Assembly: GCA_039933315.1 (NCBI GenBank)
Contig: JBDTOI010000006.1
Span: 1 to 62,007 of the forward strand
Length of the DNA stretch: 62,007 nucleotides
From: DASXRU01 sp039933315
Lineage (GTDB): Bacteria > Acidobacteriota > Blastocatellia > Pyrinomonadales > Pyrinomonadaceae
Direction of reading: 5' to 3'
Numbering within the stretch: the first letter of the stretch is position 1; each line of letters starts with the position of its first letter. The notes below the pieces were generated by a model. It worked only from the letters and a program-made list of their open reading frames with translations. It did not search any database and was not told the origin of the DNA. Positions 17,366 through 26,182 of the stretch are shown here, one piece after another. A program made the position numbers and the translations under genes.

Positions 17366-17833
17366 TCACCATTGATTGTAGGCCCGGCCATCTGTTCCAG
17401 CGTCCTGAGAGCTGCTACGCACATCCACGATTCCGGAACCATCGCCTGAGGGGTCATCGCCCGGCACCGGTTCCCAATCCTTCTCCTGAGTGATTGGATC
17501 CTCGGGAATCTCGCGCAGGTAATGCTCGCTTACCAGCTCATCCAGCGATTGCGGCAACTTTCCCTTGTCTGCTGCGTACTGATCGATCATTTTCCTCATC
17601 TGAAACAGGTCGTCACGCAGCACCGTTTCGCGCGCATGCACGATCGTTTTTTGAAATTGCGGCAACGCCACCGCAGCCAGGATAATGATGATCGAAATCA
17701 CAATCATCAGCTCCAGCAGCGTAAAGCCTACGGATTGAGGATGGCGGATTGCAGATTGCGGATTGAAGCGCGAATGGTTTCTCGCCCAATCCGAATTCCG
17801 AATCCCGAATTCCGAATTCAGTTCACCAGTCAC
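17366..17833 (-). CDS. Type II secretion/type IV pilus pseudopilin (GspG-like) with repeat-coded leader
   Basis: The product is 155 residues from GTG 17833, with GGAGAG seven bases upstream. The prepilin site is G36^FTLLELMIVISI with Glu at mature position 5, followed by an N-terminal hydrophobic helix. The mature domain resembles GspG major pseudopilins (ALPQFQKTIVHARETVLRDDLFQMRKMIDQYAADKG, then LREIPEDPITQEKDWEPV). The 36-residue leader is unusual: most of it (LNSEFGIRNSDW and FNPQSAIRHPQS) is a translation of the inverted heptad repeat at 17732-17820. The gene overlaps the preceding pseudopilin gene by 11 bp, so the two are coupled. Confidence 0.88.
   Translation of the reverse strand: MTGELNSEFGIRNSDWARNHSRFNPQSAIRHPQSVGFTLLELMIVISIIIILAAVALPQFQKTIVHARETVLRDDLFQMRKMIDQYAADKGKLPQSLDELVSEHYLREIPEDPITQEKDWEPVPGDDPSGDGSGIVDVRSSSQDAGTDGRAYNQW
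17732..17820. repeat. Inverted pair of heptad arrays (GGATTGC / GGAATTC type) inside the pseudopilin leader
   Basis: The left array (17732-17766) has units GGATTGA, GGATGGC, GGATTGC, AGATTGC, GGATTGA. The right array (17786-17820) has CCAATCC, GAATTCC, GAATCCC, GAATTCC, GAATTCA, which are GGATT/GAATT heptads on the opposite strand. A 19-bp spacer separates them. The whole 89-bp element lies within codons 5-34 of the pseudopilin gene, upstream of the prepilin cleavage site. Arm pairing is imperfect but strong enough for an mRNA hairpin near the start codon. Confidence 0.8.
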
Positions 17834-18542
17834 TGTATTTCTCTCCGTTCAGAGCCGTGCCGGTGGACTTCGAGTAAACATCGAAGACGTTCTCACCTCC
17901 CCATGAATTTGAGTCGGGGGAGTCGTAACAGGAGCGGAACCCCCATTCGGCTTCGCCCTTCGACTCGTCCTGGGGCGTCGTCGGATCGTCCGGAATGTGC
18001 CTCAGGTAAATCTTTTTCTTGGCGGTTAGTTGCTGGCTCCCGACATCCGTAGCATTCACATTCATGCTGCCTCGCCCACCCATTACGCCGGTGGCAAATG
18101 GCAGCACATCAACGCCGCTTACAAGCGTCTCGAGACTGGGTGGGAAACGGTCAGGATTATCAACCGTGAAGATCGTCTGGTCGCTCACATAAACACGAAT
18201 GCGCGGATCGGCGGGTTGAGGAGGTGGAGCCGCGCGGGGATCAGCCCCCGGGGCCACCAACGGGGCAGCAATGGCTTCGCGATGAAACTGATCGATGGCC
18301 ATGCGCATTTCGCGTAGAGTCTCGCGCAGTTGCTGTTCCTTCTGTCGCTTAACGGAAACCTTAACCAGTGGAATGACGCCCAGCGTGAGAATACTTAGCA
18401 CGGTGACCGTGATCACTAACTCCAGCAACGTGAAACCACGAAAGGAAAAAGGCAGAAGGCAGTTAGCAGTTGGCCTGCCACGTGTACAGCCTTGCTGCGC
18501 TCCGACTTCTGCCTTCTTCCTTCTGCCTTCTGCCTTCTGCAT
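17823..18542 (-). CDS. Type II secretion/type IV pilus pseudopilin with repeat-coded leader
   Basis: The product is 239 residues from ATG 18542, supported by AGGAAGG at ideal spacing. The prepilin site is G36^FTLLELVITVTV with Glu5, followed by the N-terminal helix and a KRQKEQQLRETLREMRMAIDQFHREAI amphipathic continuation. The later part holds LRHIPDDPTTPQDESKGEAEWGFRS, the same region that GspG-type proteins use. The leader (KAEGRRKKAEV to CLLPFSFRG) is encoded by the heptad repeat at 18447-18538. The gene lies 8 bp after the secretin gene and overlaps the next pseudopilin by 11 bp, so it is operonic. Confidence 0.87.
   Translation of the reverse strand: MQKAEGRRKKAEVGAQQGCTRGRPTANCLLPFSFRGFTLLELVITVTVLSILTLGVIPLVKVSVKRQKEQQLRETLREMRMAIDQFHREAIAAPLVAPGADPRAAPPPQPADPRIRVYVSDQTIFTVDNPDRFPPSLETLVSGVDVLPFATGVMGGRGSMNVNATDVGSQQLTAKKKIYLRHIPDDPTTPQDESKGEAEWGFRSCYDSPDSNSWGGENVFDVYSKSTGTALNGEKYSDW
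18447..18538. repeat. Inverted pair of heptad arrays (AGAAGGC type) inside the pseudopilin leader
   Basis: The left array (18447-18474) has AAAAGGC, AGAAGGC, AGTTAGC, AGTTGGC. The right array (18504-18538) has GACTTCT, GCCTTCT, TCCTTCT, GCCTTCT, GCCTTCT, i.e. AGAAGGC on the opposite strand. A 29-bp spacer separates them. The 92-bp element begins just after the start codon of the pseudopilin gene and ends before the codons for the conserved GFTLLE site, so it is translated. The geometry matches 17732-17820 and 5189-5273, but the heptad sequence is different. Confidence 0.82.
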
Positions 18543-18550
18543 GTGCCTTC

Positions 18551-21262
18551 CTACTGTTTGACCGTTAACCGGCCCTGACCAAGCTGCAGAACCAGAGCGC
18601 GCCCGTCCGCGGCGACGAGGTGCACGTTCCCGGCGTCGAAGTTGACGCCACCATCTCCAACTCCGATCGCTTCCACCTCGATTTGCAGAAGCGCACCGTC
18701 TCCCATCATGACTTTCGCGCCACCGCCTGGCGCGATTGAAAGCAGGATCATTCCCGTTTCATCAATCGATTGACTGATCACAGGAGCGCTCTTCGCCTGC
18801 GCAAACAACGAGCCCGCTGAAATGCCATTTATCTTGATTATCTTCGGGTCGAATTTCAGTGTGATAACCGCCAGGCCGAGGCCCGCCTCCGATTTCAATT
18901 CAACCGCCAGGCTTCGCTTCTCGCCCACCCGCATTTCCTGGTTCTCAGATCCCAGGCCCAACGACACAATTGTGGCAGCTTCGTTGTCTGCCCCTGTTTT
19001 CGCTGCGCTCTCAGTGTTAGAAACGAGATTCTGGGCAAGGGGTGCCAGATAGGGATTCTGTGTCGGATTAATTCCCGTTGATGAAACCGCTGTAGTCTGG
19101 TTTGCCAAAGTCTTCAACGCCGAGGGCAGATCAGCCGGTCGCCGCACATAGGAGGGCGAGGCCAGAGAAGTATCGATTGGCGCCGGCGCGAGCGCGGCTA
19201 CATCCTTATTCTCGGCCGGAATGACAACGGGAATTGAAGAGGCAATTGGTCGAGCACTTGGGAGCGCCGGGGACCCTGTCGCGTTAATAGAGGCCAGCGC
19301 TTTTGGCGCCGGCACGTAGGCGATCGGCTCAGCGTCGGGTAACTGCACCACCACATTGTTGGGAATCTTTCGCGCTTCTGCGCGGGCCGCCGCGATCTGC
19401 GCCAGATGTTCTTCGGTGTCAGACTCGCGCAGCATCGCCTCCAGTGATCCGGTGGTCGGAGACTGCAAAGTGCCGCTCGGGCGCATCTGTTCGTCGCGCG
19501 GCGTCACCGCCGGCGCGCGCAGCACGCGTGGCGTGACCGCAATAACGATATCCACCCGGCGATTGTCGCGCGTCGGCGCCGTGAACAGCCGCCCCAGCAC
19601 CGGAATGAGTCCCAGCAAGGGCAGGCCCTTCCGTCCGTTTGACTGCACATCCTGGGCGACGCTGGCCAAGAGCATGGTGCGATTATTCTGTACCCGCGCA
19701 GTGCCGGTTATTGTCCGCTCTGTGAATGTTGGCGTCAGCGTGCTGGCGCCCAGGACATCCTTTGATTCAATCTTCATCTTGACCTGCACGTCCAGGTTAG
19801 GAAAAACCTGCGGCGTAAAACTTAACGTCAAGCCGGTCGGCTCGTAATTAATTACCGGAAAGCCACCGGAGGGAAACCCGCCGGTAGCGCCCGGCGATCC
19901 GGTTTGTACTCCAAACGGATAGGCCTGCGCAGTCTGCACTGGAACGCGCTGACCTATGCGAGCGGTGGATTCCTCACCGGTAAACGCGTGCACTTGAGTC
20001 GACGCGATCAGCCTCGTATTTCCCCTGCTCTGGAAAGCCGTCAGCGTCGAAGCGGGAAGAATCAGTGCTGCTGCCAGCGCCGTCGGGGAGCCGCCCACAA
20101 TACTACTGAGGTTTACCCCCGTCGGGTTCCGGTTGAAGGTCGGTGTACCATTACTGGTGAGGTAGGCCAGACCGGGAGACCCACCGATGTTGAATCCGGC
20201 CGGATCGCCAATCTGATTGCCGAATTGCAGGAAATCGTTGCGCGAGACCTCATAGATGTTCACGTCCATTACGACCTCGGCGCGGTCTTTATCAATGCTC
20301 ATCAGCAGCTCGCCTATTAGCCGGACGTTCTCCGCCGTGTCACGCACTGTCAAACTGTTGGTAGCCTCGTCGGGAACGACGATGGTTTGCGGTCGTCCTA
20401 CCGAAGCCGGAATTGCGGCCGTTAATATCCGCTGCGCGTCAGCCGGTTTCATGTTGGCAAGGTAAAAGGTGCGCAATACCAATTGCTGGTACTGCGGACG
20501 GCGGGTTTGATCGGCAACCAGTACCGTTCGCCGGCTGAGCTTTTGGAAGAACAAGCTTTCCTGCAAAAAGATATAGTCCAGCGCCTGCGCTGTGGTTACG
20601 TCTCGAAGATTAATGTCGATGGTCCGTGATTGCGCGAATGATTGCCGATCGAAAATCACGTTTATATTAAGTTGCTCAGCCAGGCTGCGAATGAACGCCT
20701 TCAAGTCTCCACTGTAACTTATCACCCGCAACTGCTCTGTTCGAGCCGGTGGCGGAATAGGTTCCTGAGCTGAACTCCGTGTATTAGATCCTGAGGCCGG
20801 AGTGCCCCCCGCTTCGTCTTCGGGAGCCGGAGTGCTCTTGTTCCCATCGCCGCCGGCCGCAGGCGGAACGCCGTCCTTTACACTCTGCAAGCGGAGCATG
20901 CGCTCCATTTCGGATACAGCTAACTGGTTTACCGGATCGTAAGCGAAGGCTTGACGGAATGCGTTGTAGCCTCCGAGGTAGTCACGCTGCTCGGCCAACG
21001 CCCGCCCCTGCGTCATAAAGCTCTGCGACGCATTAAACATGGAGCGCCGGTAATGCAGCTGGTACTCCACGTTCGAGGGATCCTCGGCTACCGCCAGGGT
21101 GAACTCCTGGGCCGCTTTCTCCCACTGCTGCGCCTTCTCGTATGCGATGCCTTTTTTGAAGTGGCTGTCGCCCTTCTTGCCAAACGCCATGATTGGCGTG
21201 GAAAGCATGCAGGCGACCACTAACAACGAGAGGATCGCACGGAAACTGGCTCTTGATGTCAT
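18551..21262 (-). CDS. gspD: Secretin (GspD/PilQ family) with N-terminal TPR and C-terminal cohesin-like domain
   Basis: The product is 903 residues from ATG 21262, preceded by AAGGGAG. After a signal peptide (to about residue 28) come two TPR-like helices pairs (33-125), a linker rich in Gly/Pro/Ser, and secretin N-domains (about 175-325; LRVISYSGDLKAFIRSLAEQ and VVPDEATNSLTVRDT). The beta-barrel secretin domain (about 330-580) contains the signature LPLLGLIPVLGRLF and ends VDIVIAVTPRV. A long disordered linker leads to a final beta domain (about 770-903) resembling cohesin: GEKRSLAVELKSEAGLGLAV, LKFDPKIIKINGI. It should form the outer-membrane gate of the secretion/pilus machine. The TPR and cohesin parts are additions relative to standard GspD. 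Confidence 0.93.
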   Translation of the reverse strand: MTSRASFRAILSLLVVACMLSTPIMAFGKKGDSHFKKGIAYEKAQQWEKAAQEFTLAVAEDPSNVEYQLHYRRSMFNASQSFMTQGRALAEQRDYLGGYNAFRQAFAYDPVNQLAVSEMERMLRLQSVKDGVPPAAGGDGNKSTPAPEDEAGGTPASGSNTRSSAQEPIPPPARTEQLRVISYSGDLKAFIRSLAEQLNINVIFDRQSFAQSRTIDINLRDVTTAQALDYIFLQESLFFQKLSRRTVLVADQTRRPQYQQLVLRTFYLANMKPADAQRILTAAIPASVGRPQTIVVPDEATNSLTVRDTAENVRLIGELLMSIDKDRAEVVMDVNIYEVSRNDFLQFGNQIGDPAGFNIGGSPGLAYLTSNGTPTFNRNPTGVNLSSIVGGSPTALAAALILPASTLTAFQSRGNTRLIASTQVHAFTGEESTARIGQRVPVQTAQAYPFGVQTGSPGATGGFPSGGFPVINYEPTGLTLSFTPQVFPNLDVQVKMKIESKDVLGASTLTPTFTERTITGTARVQNNRTMLLASVAQDVQSNGRKGLPLLGLIPVLGRLFTAPTRDNRRVDIVIAVTPRVLRAPAVTPRDEQMRPSGTLQSPTTGSLEAMLRESDTEEHLAQIAAARAEARKIPNNVVVQLPDAEPIAYVPAPKALASINATGSPALPSARPIASSIPVVIPAENKDVAALAPAPIDTSLASPSYVRRPADLPSALKTLANQTTAVSSTGINPTQNPYLAPLAQNLVSNTESAAKTGADNEAATIVSLGLGSENQEMRVGEKRSLAVELKSEAGLGLAVITLKFDPKIIKINGISAGSLFAQAKSAPVISQSIDETGMILLSIAPGGGAKVMMGDGALLQIEVEAIGVGDGGVNFDAGNVHLVAADGRALVLQLGQGRLTVKQ

Positions 21263-21413
21263 ATCAAACTCCCTTGGGATTAACGGTGCAAATCGGTCTG
21301 CCGTACGGGCATCAGCCGGTCGGACTTCTCTGGTTACACGCAATTCTATCGAAACAGTTCCGGCAAAGCCACACCACAGTCCTTAGTTACTGAAGTGAAT
21401 ACTACGGCCCTGC

Positions 21414-23126
21414 TCACCCGCCGCCACTGACTTCCTCAACGAATGTTACGCGATTGATCTCATGTAAGGTGGATACTCCAGCAAAAACCTTCTTTAGCGC
21501 TGACTCACGCAGACTGGTCAGCCCCTCGGCAGCAGCGGCCCGGCGCACTTCAGAGCCCGGCCGGCGTTCAACTATCATCTCTCGTATGTTATCGCTTAGA
21601 TCCAACAACTCATGAATCGCAGTCCGACCGCGGTAGCCCGTGTGATTACAGGCGTCGCAACCGACGTGCATGTAAAAGACGCGGCCCTTCTGTTCTTCCG
21701 GCCGCAGGCCCGACTCAATTAACTCAATATCGGTGGGACGGTAGGGCCGCTTGCAGACAGGGCACAGCATGCGAATCAAACGTTGGGCTAATACACAGTT
21801 CAAACTGGATACGAAGTTGTAAGGCTCAACCCCCATATTTAAAAAGCGGCCGATCACGTCGATTACGTTATTGGCGTGCACGGTAGTGAAAACCAGGTGG
21901 CCGGTAAGCGCTGACTGAATGGCAATCTGGGCGGTCTCCGTGTCGCGAATTTCGCCCACCATGATCTTGTCCGGGTCATGCCGCAGGATCGAGCGCAACC
22001 CGCGGGCGAACGTTAGTCCCTTTTTCTCATTCACAGGAATCTGTGTGATGCCATGCAACTGGTACTCAACCGGATCTTCGATCGTGAGAATTTTATCTTC
22101 CTCATTTCGAATCTCGTTCAGCGCCGCGTAGAGAGTGGTGGTCTTGCCCGAACCGGTGGGGCCGGTGACCAGCACCATGCCGTACGGCTCAGCGATGTAG
22201 CGGCGAAACTTGCGCACGTCTTCGTCGTTGAATCCCACCACATCAAGGCGCAGTTCCTTAAAAGACTCGTTGATCTGTTCCTTATCCAGAATACGGATTA
22301 CTGCGTCTTCCCCGTGCACCGTCGGCATGATCGAAACACGGAAATCTACGTTCCGGCCTTTATAGCGAACACGGAAGCGGCCATCCTGCGGAACGCGTCG
22401 CTCCGCAATGTCCAGTTCCGACATGACCTTGATGCGCGAAATCAGCCGTTGATGATATGCAAGATCGATGGGATCGACTTTGGCGTAAAGCGCCCCGTCG
22501 ATGCGAAATTTGACCTGCACCTCGGTGTCGCGGGTCTCGATGTGTATGTCCGAAGCGCGCGATTCCATCGCGTTGAAAATGATCGTGTCAACCAGCTTTA
22601 TGATCGGCGACATTTCGGAATCCGCCGCCGCGAGCCGATCCAGATCCAGCACTTCCTCGCCATGCTCAGTCTCTCGCACAAGTGAGATGCGGAAGCCCGA
22701 GGTAGCTTCCTGTAGCACGCGTTGGGTCGCGTCACCTTTGTGCAGTACTACATCGATGGCGCCGGCCGTGGCAATGTGAGGCACTATTCGCGCGTGCAGC
22801 GCGTGGGCCAGTTCATCCAACCGTTCCAGGTCAGTTGGATCCGCCATCGCAATGTGCAACCTTTTCCCTTCGCGCCTCAGGGGCACGAATTGATGGCGCA
22901 GCATTAGATCTACCGGTAACTCACCCAGTAATGAATAATCGATAGGCGAGTCCCCATTGATCGGGAGCAGATCAACATACGGCAGACGATAGCGCAGGGC
23001 CATCTCTTTTGCCTGGCTCACCTCGGGCGGTTCCCTGCTATCGGGCAACGAAAAAGTACCATCGTCCGATGAGGTTCCCGTATCGCCAGGGCTTAAAACC
23101 GATTCTTCTTCAGTAAGTTGCTTCAT
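21414..23126 (-). CDS. gspE: Secretion/pilus assembly ATPase GspE/PilB
   Basis: The product is 570 residues. The N-terminal MshEN-type domain (about 45-145; LPYVDLLPIN, LPVDLMLRHQFVPLRREGKRLHIAMADP) is often a cyclic-di-GMP-binding module. The ATPase core has Walker A GPTGSGKTTTLYAALNE, an Asp box (TIEDPVEYQ), Walker B ILRHDPDKIMVGEIRD, and a His box TTVHANN. Near the C-terminus a tetracysteine zinc site (CPVCKRPY and CDACNHTGYRGR) marks GspE/PilB rather than a retraction ATPase. It powers pseudopilus or pilus assembly at the inner membrane. Two diguanylate cyclases are encoded elsewhere in the window, so control by cyclic-di-GMP is possible but not shown. Confidence 0.96.
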   Translation of the reverse strand: MKQLTEEESVLSPGDTGTSSDDGTFSLPDSREPPEVSQAKEMALRYRLPYVDLLPINGDSPIDYSLLGELPVDLMLRHQFVPLRREGKRLHIAMADPTDLERLDELAHALHARIVPHIATAGAIDVVLHKGDATQRVLQEATSGFRISLVRETEHGEEVLDLDRLAAADSEMSPIIKLVDTIIFNAMESRASDIHIETRDTEVQVKFRIDGALYAKVDPIDLAYHQRLISRIKVMSELDIAERRVPQDGRFRVRYKGRNVDFRVSIMPTVHGEDAVIRILDKEQINESFKELRLDVVGFNDEDVRKFRRYIAEPYGMVLVTGPTGSGKTTTLYAALNEIRNEEDKILTIEDPVEYQLHGITQIPVNEKKGLTFARGLRSILRHDPDKIMVGEIRDTETAQIAIQSALTGHLVFTTVHANNVIDVIGRFLNMGVEPYNFVSSLNCVLAQRLIRMLCPVCKRPYRPTDIELIESGLRPEEQKGRVFYMHVGCDACNHTGYRGRTAIHELLDLSDNIREMIVERRPGSEVRRAAAAEGLTSLRESALKKVFAGVSTLHEINRVTFVEEVSGGG

Positions 23127-23227
23127 CGCTATTGGAAAACACGATCGCTTTTAGAAACGCGAGACTAAGATCCACGTTGAATGAGAGAGCGAGAAGATCG
23201 TAGTAGGGGAATGCAATCTATCGGCCT

Positions 23228-24463
23228 CTAGCGCCCCATCGCCGGCCCGCCGGAGATTGATTGAATGATGGGCAAATAAATCGCCAGTAACACGATAATT
23301 ACGACCCCACCCATCAAGACTAGGATCGCAGGCTCCAGCGTGGTCGTCAACTGCTCGAGCTTTACCTCTGCTTCGGCGTCATAGAAGATCGCAACCTCGT
23401 CCAACATCTCGCGCAAGCTTCCGGAACGCTCCCCGATTCCGATCATATCCGCCGCCAACGCGGGCACCCACCCGGCTGACTCCAGACTCTCAGTAAAGGA
23501 CTGCCCTTCTCGAATCATAGGCAGTATTGCCGAACTGCGACGCCGCAGTTCCAGGTTCGTAATCGATTCGGCGGCGATCTCCCATGACTCAACCAGGGTG
23601 ATACCTCCGGCCAGCAGGGTAGCAAGTGAACGCGCCGCCTGGGCCACCGACAACTGCACCAGCAGTTTTCCTGCCAGCGGAACTTTCAGCAACCAACGAT
23701 CAATCGCCAGTCTTCCCGGCGGCGTGCGCGACCAGATGAAAAAACCGACTGCTGAAATTATCACCAGCGGCGCAAACCAGAACACATTCGAAGAAAGCCA
23801 CCCGGAGAGTCCCACCACCAGCTTGGTTACCGTCGGCAGGTCGCCGCCAAAGTTGGAGAAGAGATCGGACATTCGCGGCACCACATACACAGTCAGGAAT
23901 GTGACCATCCCAGCCGAGGCCAGCAGAAGAAAAATAGGATATGCCAATGCACCTCGAATTTTGCGACGCAGGCCCACATTCCGGCGCATGTAGGTCACGT
24001 ATCGGGTCAATACATCATCCAAGGCCCCCGAACGCTCACCTGCCAAAATCGAAGCAGTATAGATGCGGGGAAAGACTGAACCTTGCGCGGCAAAGGCGGC
24101 TGAAAGGGCAGAGCCTCCGCGAATTGCATCTTCCACATCCCCCAGCACCGCGCGAACTCGGGGGGAGGTAGCGCGCTTACCCAACATGGAGATCGCCTGG
24201 AGAATAGGAATACCGGCACGAATCAGCGCGGCGAGCTGTTGATTGAATAGGAGGAAGTCATTGGCCTTGACTCGTGCTTGCCCTCCCGCGCGTCCCATCC
24301 GGGTAAACGCTGCCACACCCGTGGCTTTGGGAGGCACAACATTAAAGACCTTGAAGCCCTCACGCTCCAGCCTGGCGCGAGCCTCATGCACGCCCTCAGC
24401 CTCGATTGTGCGCGTCACAACGTCGCCTGCGGGCGTTCCCAATCGACAGATAAACTCAGCCAT
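23228..24463 (-). CDS. gspF: Inner-membrane platform protein GspF/PilC
   Basis: The product is 411 residues. Two copies of the GspF helical domain are present (about 72-190 and 275-395), each starting with a phrase such as FLLFNQQLAALIRAGIPILQAIS or LLVQLSVAQAARSLATLLAGGITLVESWE. Three membrane segments are visible (about 170-195, 222-242 and 375-400). It forms the rotating inner-membrane platform on which GspE acts. It is the first gene of the operon on this strand, and the 455-bp gap upstream separates it from the divergent FecR-domain gene. Confidence 0.96.
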   Translation of the reverse strand: MAEFICRLGTPAGDVVTRTIEAEGVHEARARLEREGFKVFNVVPPKATGVAAFTRMGRAGGQARVKANDFLLFNQQLAALIRAGIPILQAISMLGKRATSPRVRAVLGDVEDAIRGGSALSAAFAAQGSVFPRIYTASILAGERSGALDDVLTRYVTYMRRNVGLRRKIRGALAYPIFLLLASAGMVTFLTVYVVPRMSDLFSNFGGDLPTVTKLVVGLSGWLSSNVFWFAPLVIISAVGFFIWSRTPPGRLAIDRWLLKVPLAGKLLVQLSVAQAARSLATLLAGGITLVESWEIAAESITNLELRRRSSAILPMIREGQSFTESLESAGWVPALAADMIGIGERSGSLREMLDEVAIFYDAEAEVKLEQLTTTLEPAILVLMGGVVIIVLLAIYLPIIQSISGGPAMGR

Positions 24464-24918
24464 AATTACCGTATGTGTCCATGGGTCCGGACCTGAAAAT
24501 CGGCCTAAAACAGAAGAACGAGTATAACATGTGCCTTTCCGCGGACTTGCGCGCAGTAGCGGGCCAGACAGTACACGCTGAAACCCTTGCGCAGTTTCAG
24601 ACTCTTGCCATCATTTTAAGCACTCAATTCATCGTTGTGACAATTGCCGGCACAATCGTGGCCACGCATGCCAATCAACCTGGTGGGATTCCAACTTTCC
24701 TCTCGGCGCCTCATTCGGCATCTCTCTTAACCTCGATATCGTTATGTTTCCGCGACTTCCGATTAAAAACCGCTAAGCAATAACGTTGATCTTGAACGTT
24801 GCTTCTCTACTGTGTTAGATTCTCTCTTGGCATTAGGTTGCCCTTGCCTTCGTGCTCACCTTTTCAAAGACTCCGAAAGTCTTATCCACTTAACCGCTCA
24901 AGCAAAAGCTCAGTAGAA
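24464..24918. promoter_or_regulatory. Divergent intergenic region with candidate promoter and a small hairpin
   Basis: This 455-bp gap separates the minus-strand secretion operon from the plus-strand FecR gene and must hold promoters for both. For the plus strand, TTGAAC (24792-24797) and TAGATT (24816-24821, 18-base spacer) give a modest sigma-70-like match about 95 bp before the FecR start. A perfect 7-bp inverted repeat, CTGAAAC/GTTTCAG, lies at 24578-24600. No convincing gene is present; the open frame that continues upstream of 24919 has no family-like sequence. Confidence 0.35.
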
Positions 24919-26172
24919 ATGAATACTCGGACAACTCGCTTTACCCCCGATTGGTGGGTAATTCAAAAGCGGGCCATCTACGTCATTATCTTGATGCTCG
25001 CACTGTGCGTAATCGCCGCGGGCGCTGCCCTATACGTCTGGAAATATGGCAACCCCCTCAAGAACCTCGGTGCAACAACGAATTTGACTGGGGCGCGCTT
25101 CATCTCTTTCGAAGGCGACGTGCGCGTCCTGCGAGCCACTACTCGCGAGGTGATTTCCGCTAACAGCAACACGCAACTCTTCCCGGGCGATACTGTGCAA
25201 ACGCAGGCCGACGGACGGGCTCGCATCAGCATGGCCGATGGCTCGACGGTAGTGGTCCGACCTAACAGCACTATCATTATTCGGGACAATGCCAGGGCCG
25301 AGGACGGCAAGAAGACCAACGTGCACGTGGTGGTTGACAGCGGTCAGATGTCCGTTCGTACCGAGCAGCAACCTGACGGAGCGAACAACGTCGTCGAGAC
25401 AGCAAAGACGCAGAACAAGATTGGTCAGGAGACAAATGCCAGCTTCGGCATTAGTCCGGAAGGCAGCGAAGAAATCCGCGTTGCCCAGGGCGCAGTACAG
25501 AGCACTAACCGCAGCGGCGACCGCACTGACTTGAAGTCTGGCGAGTATGTCTCCATCAACTCGGCCGGCACGATTTCAAAACCGCAACGGCTGCTTGATG
25601 TGCCTCTGCCCAGTGAACCTCGCGATCTGGAAAAAGTGACGGCGTCAACGAATGGCTCAGCGACGATCGGGTTACGTTGGCAGCGGCCGCAGTCGGGCAC
25701 CGCCACTTACTATCGAGTAGAGGTGGCCACCTCCCCCTTCTTTGTTCCCGAAGGTCGCGTCATCGAGCGCGATCAACTAGTCGCTACTGAGTTCAGCGCC
25801 AGCGATTTGCGACCGGGCGTTTACTTTTGGCGACTACGTGCGACCGCAGCTTCCGGCCAGGTTAGTGATTGGAGCGAACCGCGAAAGTTCATCGTCGCTC
25901 CGCGTGGCACAGGCTCATCCGTCTCAGTTTCAAATCTCTCGTATGAGTATGTTGGTGGCGACATCTATCTGGTGCGCGGCTCAGCGCTGCCGGGAACAAC
26001 TCTGCGGGTGGCCGGCCGTGAAACAGTGGCCACCAGCGACGGCTCCTTCCAGCTTCAGATCACGGCTCCTTCAGGCGCCCAAACCTTGACCATTGAGGCG
26101 CAGGATCCCCAGGGCAATAGCAGCCAGTATCGTCTATCAATCGGCTCCGCCCAGTCGCGATCCAAGAGATAA
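24919..26172 (+). CDS. FecR-domain membrane protein with fibronectin-like and Ig-like modules
   Basis: The product is 417 residues from ATG 24919. One membrane helix (about 21-43, RAIYVIILMLALCVIAAGAALYVW) anchors it in the inner membrane. The periplasmic part starts with a FecR domain at about 65-200 (GDVRVLR, LFPGDTVQTQADGRARISMADGSTVVVRPNST, VDSGQMSVRTE). This is followed by a fibronectin-III-like module at about 235-325 (LRWQRPQSGTATYYRVEVA, YFWRLRATA) and a C-terminal Ig-like/bacterial Big-like module (VRGSALPGTTLRVAGRETVATSDGSFQLQI). FecR domains often relay or bind surface signals. The diguanylate cyclase gene starts 10 bp later, so the pair may form a sensing unit; that is inference from position. 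Confidence 0.82.
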   Translation: MNTRTTRFTPDWWVIQKRAIYVIILMLALCVIAAGAALYVWKYGNPLKNLGATTNLTGARFISFEGDVRVLRATTREVISANSNTQLFPGDTVQTQADGRARISMADGSTVVVRPNSTIIIRDNARAEDGKKTNVHVVVDSGQMSVRTEQQPDGANNVVETAKTQNKIGQETNASFGISPEGSEEIRVAQGAVQSTNRSGDRTDLKSGEYVSINSAGTISKPQRLLDVPLPSEPRDLEKVTASTNGSATIGLRWQRPQSGTATYYRVEVATSPFFVPEGRVIERDQLVATEFSASDLRPGVYFWRLRATAASGQVSDWSEPRKFIVAPRGTGSSVSVSNLSYEYVGGDIYLVRGSALPGTTLRVAGRETVATSDGSFQLQITAPSGAQTLTIEAQDPQGNSSQYRLSIGSAQSRSKR

Positions 26173-26182
26173 GCAACCTTCA

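Noticed and set aside
17732..18538. CRISPR array
   Set aside because: The repeats are 7 bp and contiguous, without spacers of constant length, and they are translated within pseudopilin genes.
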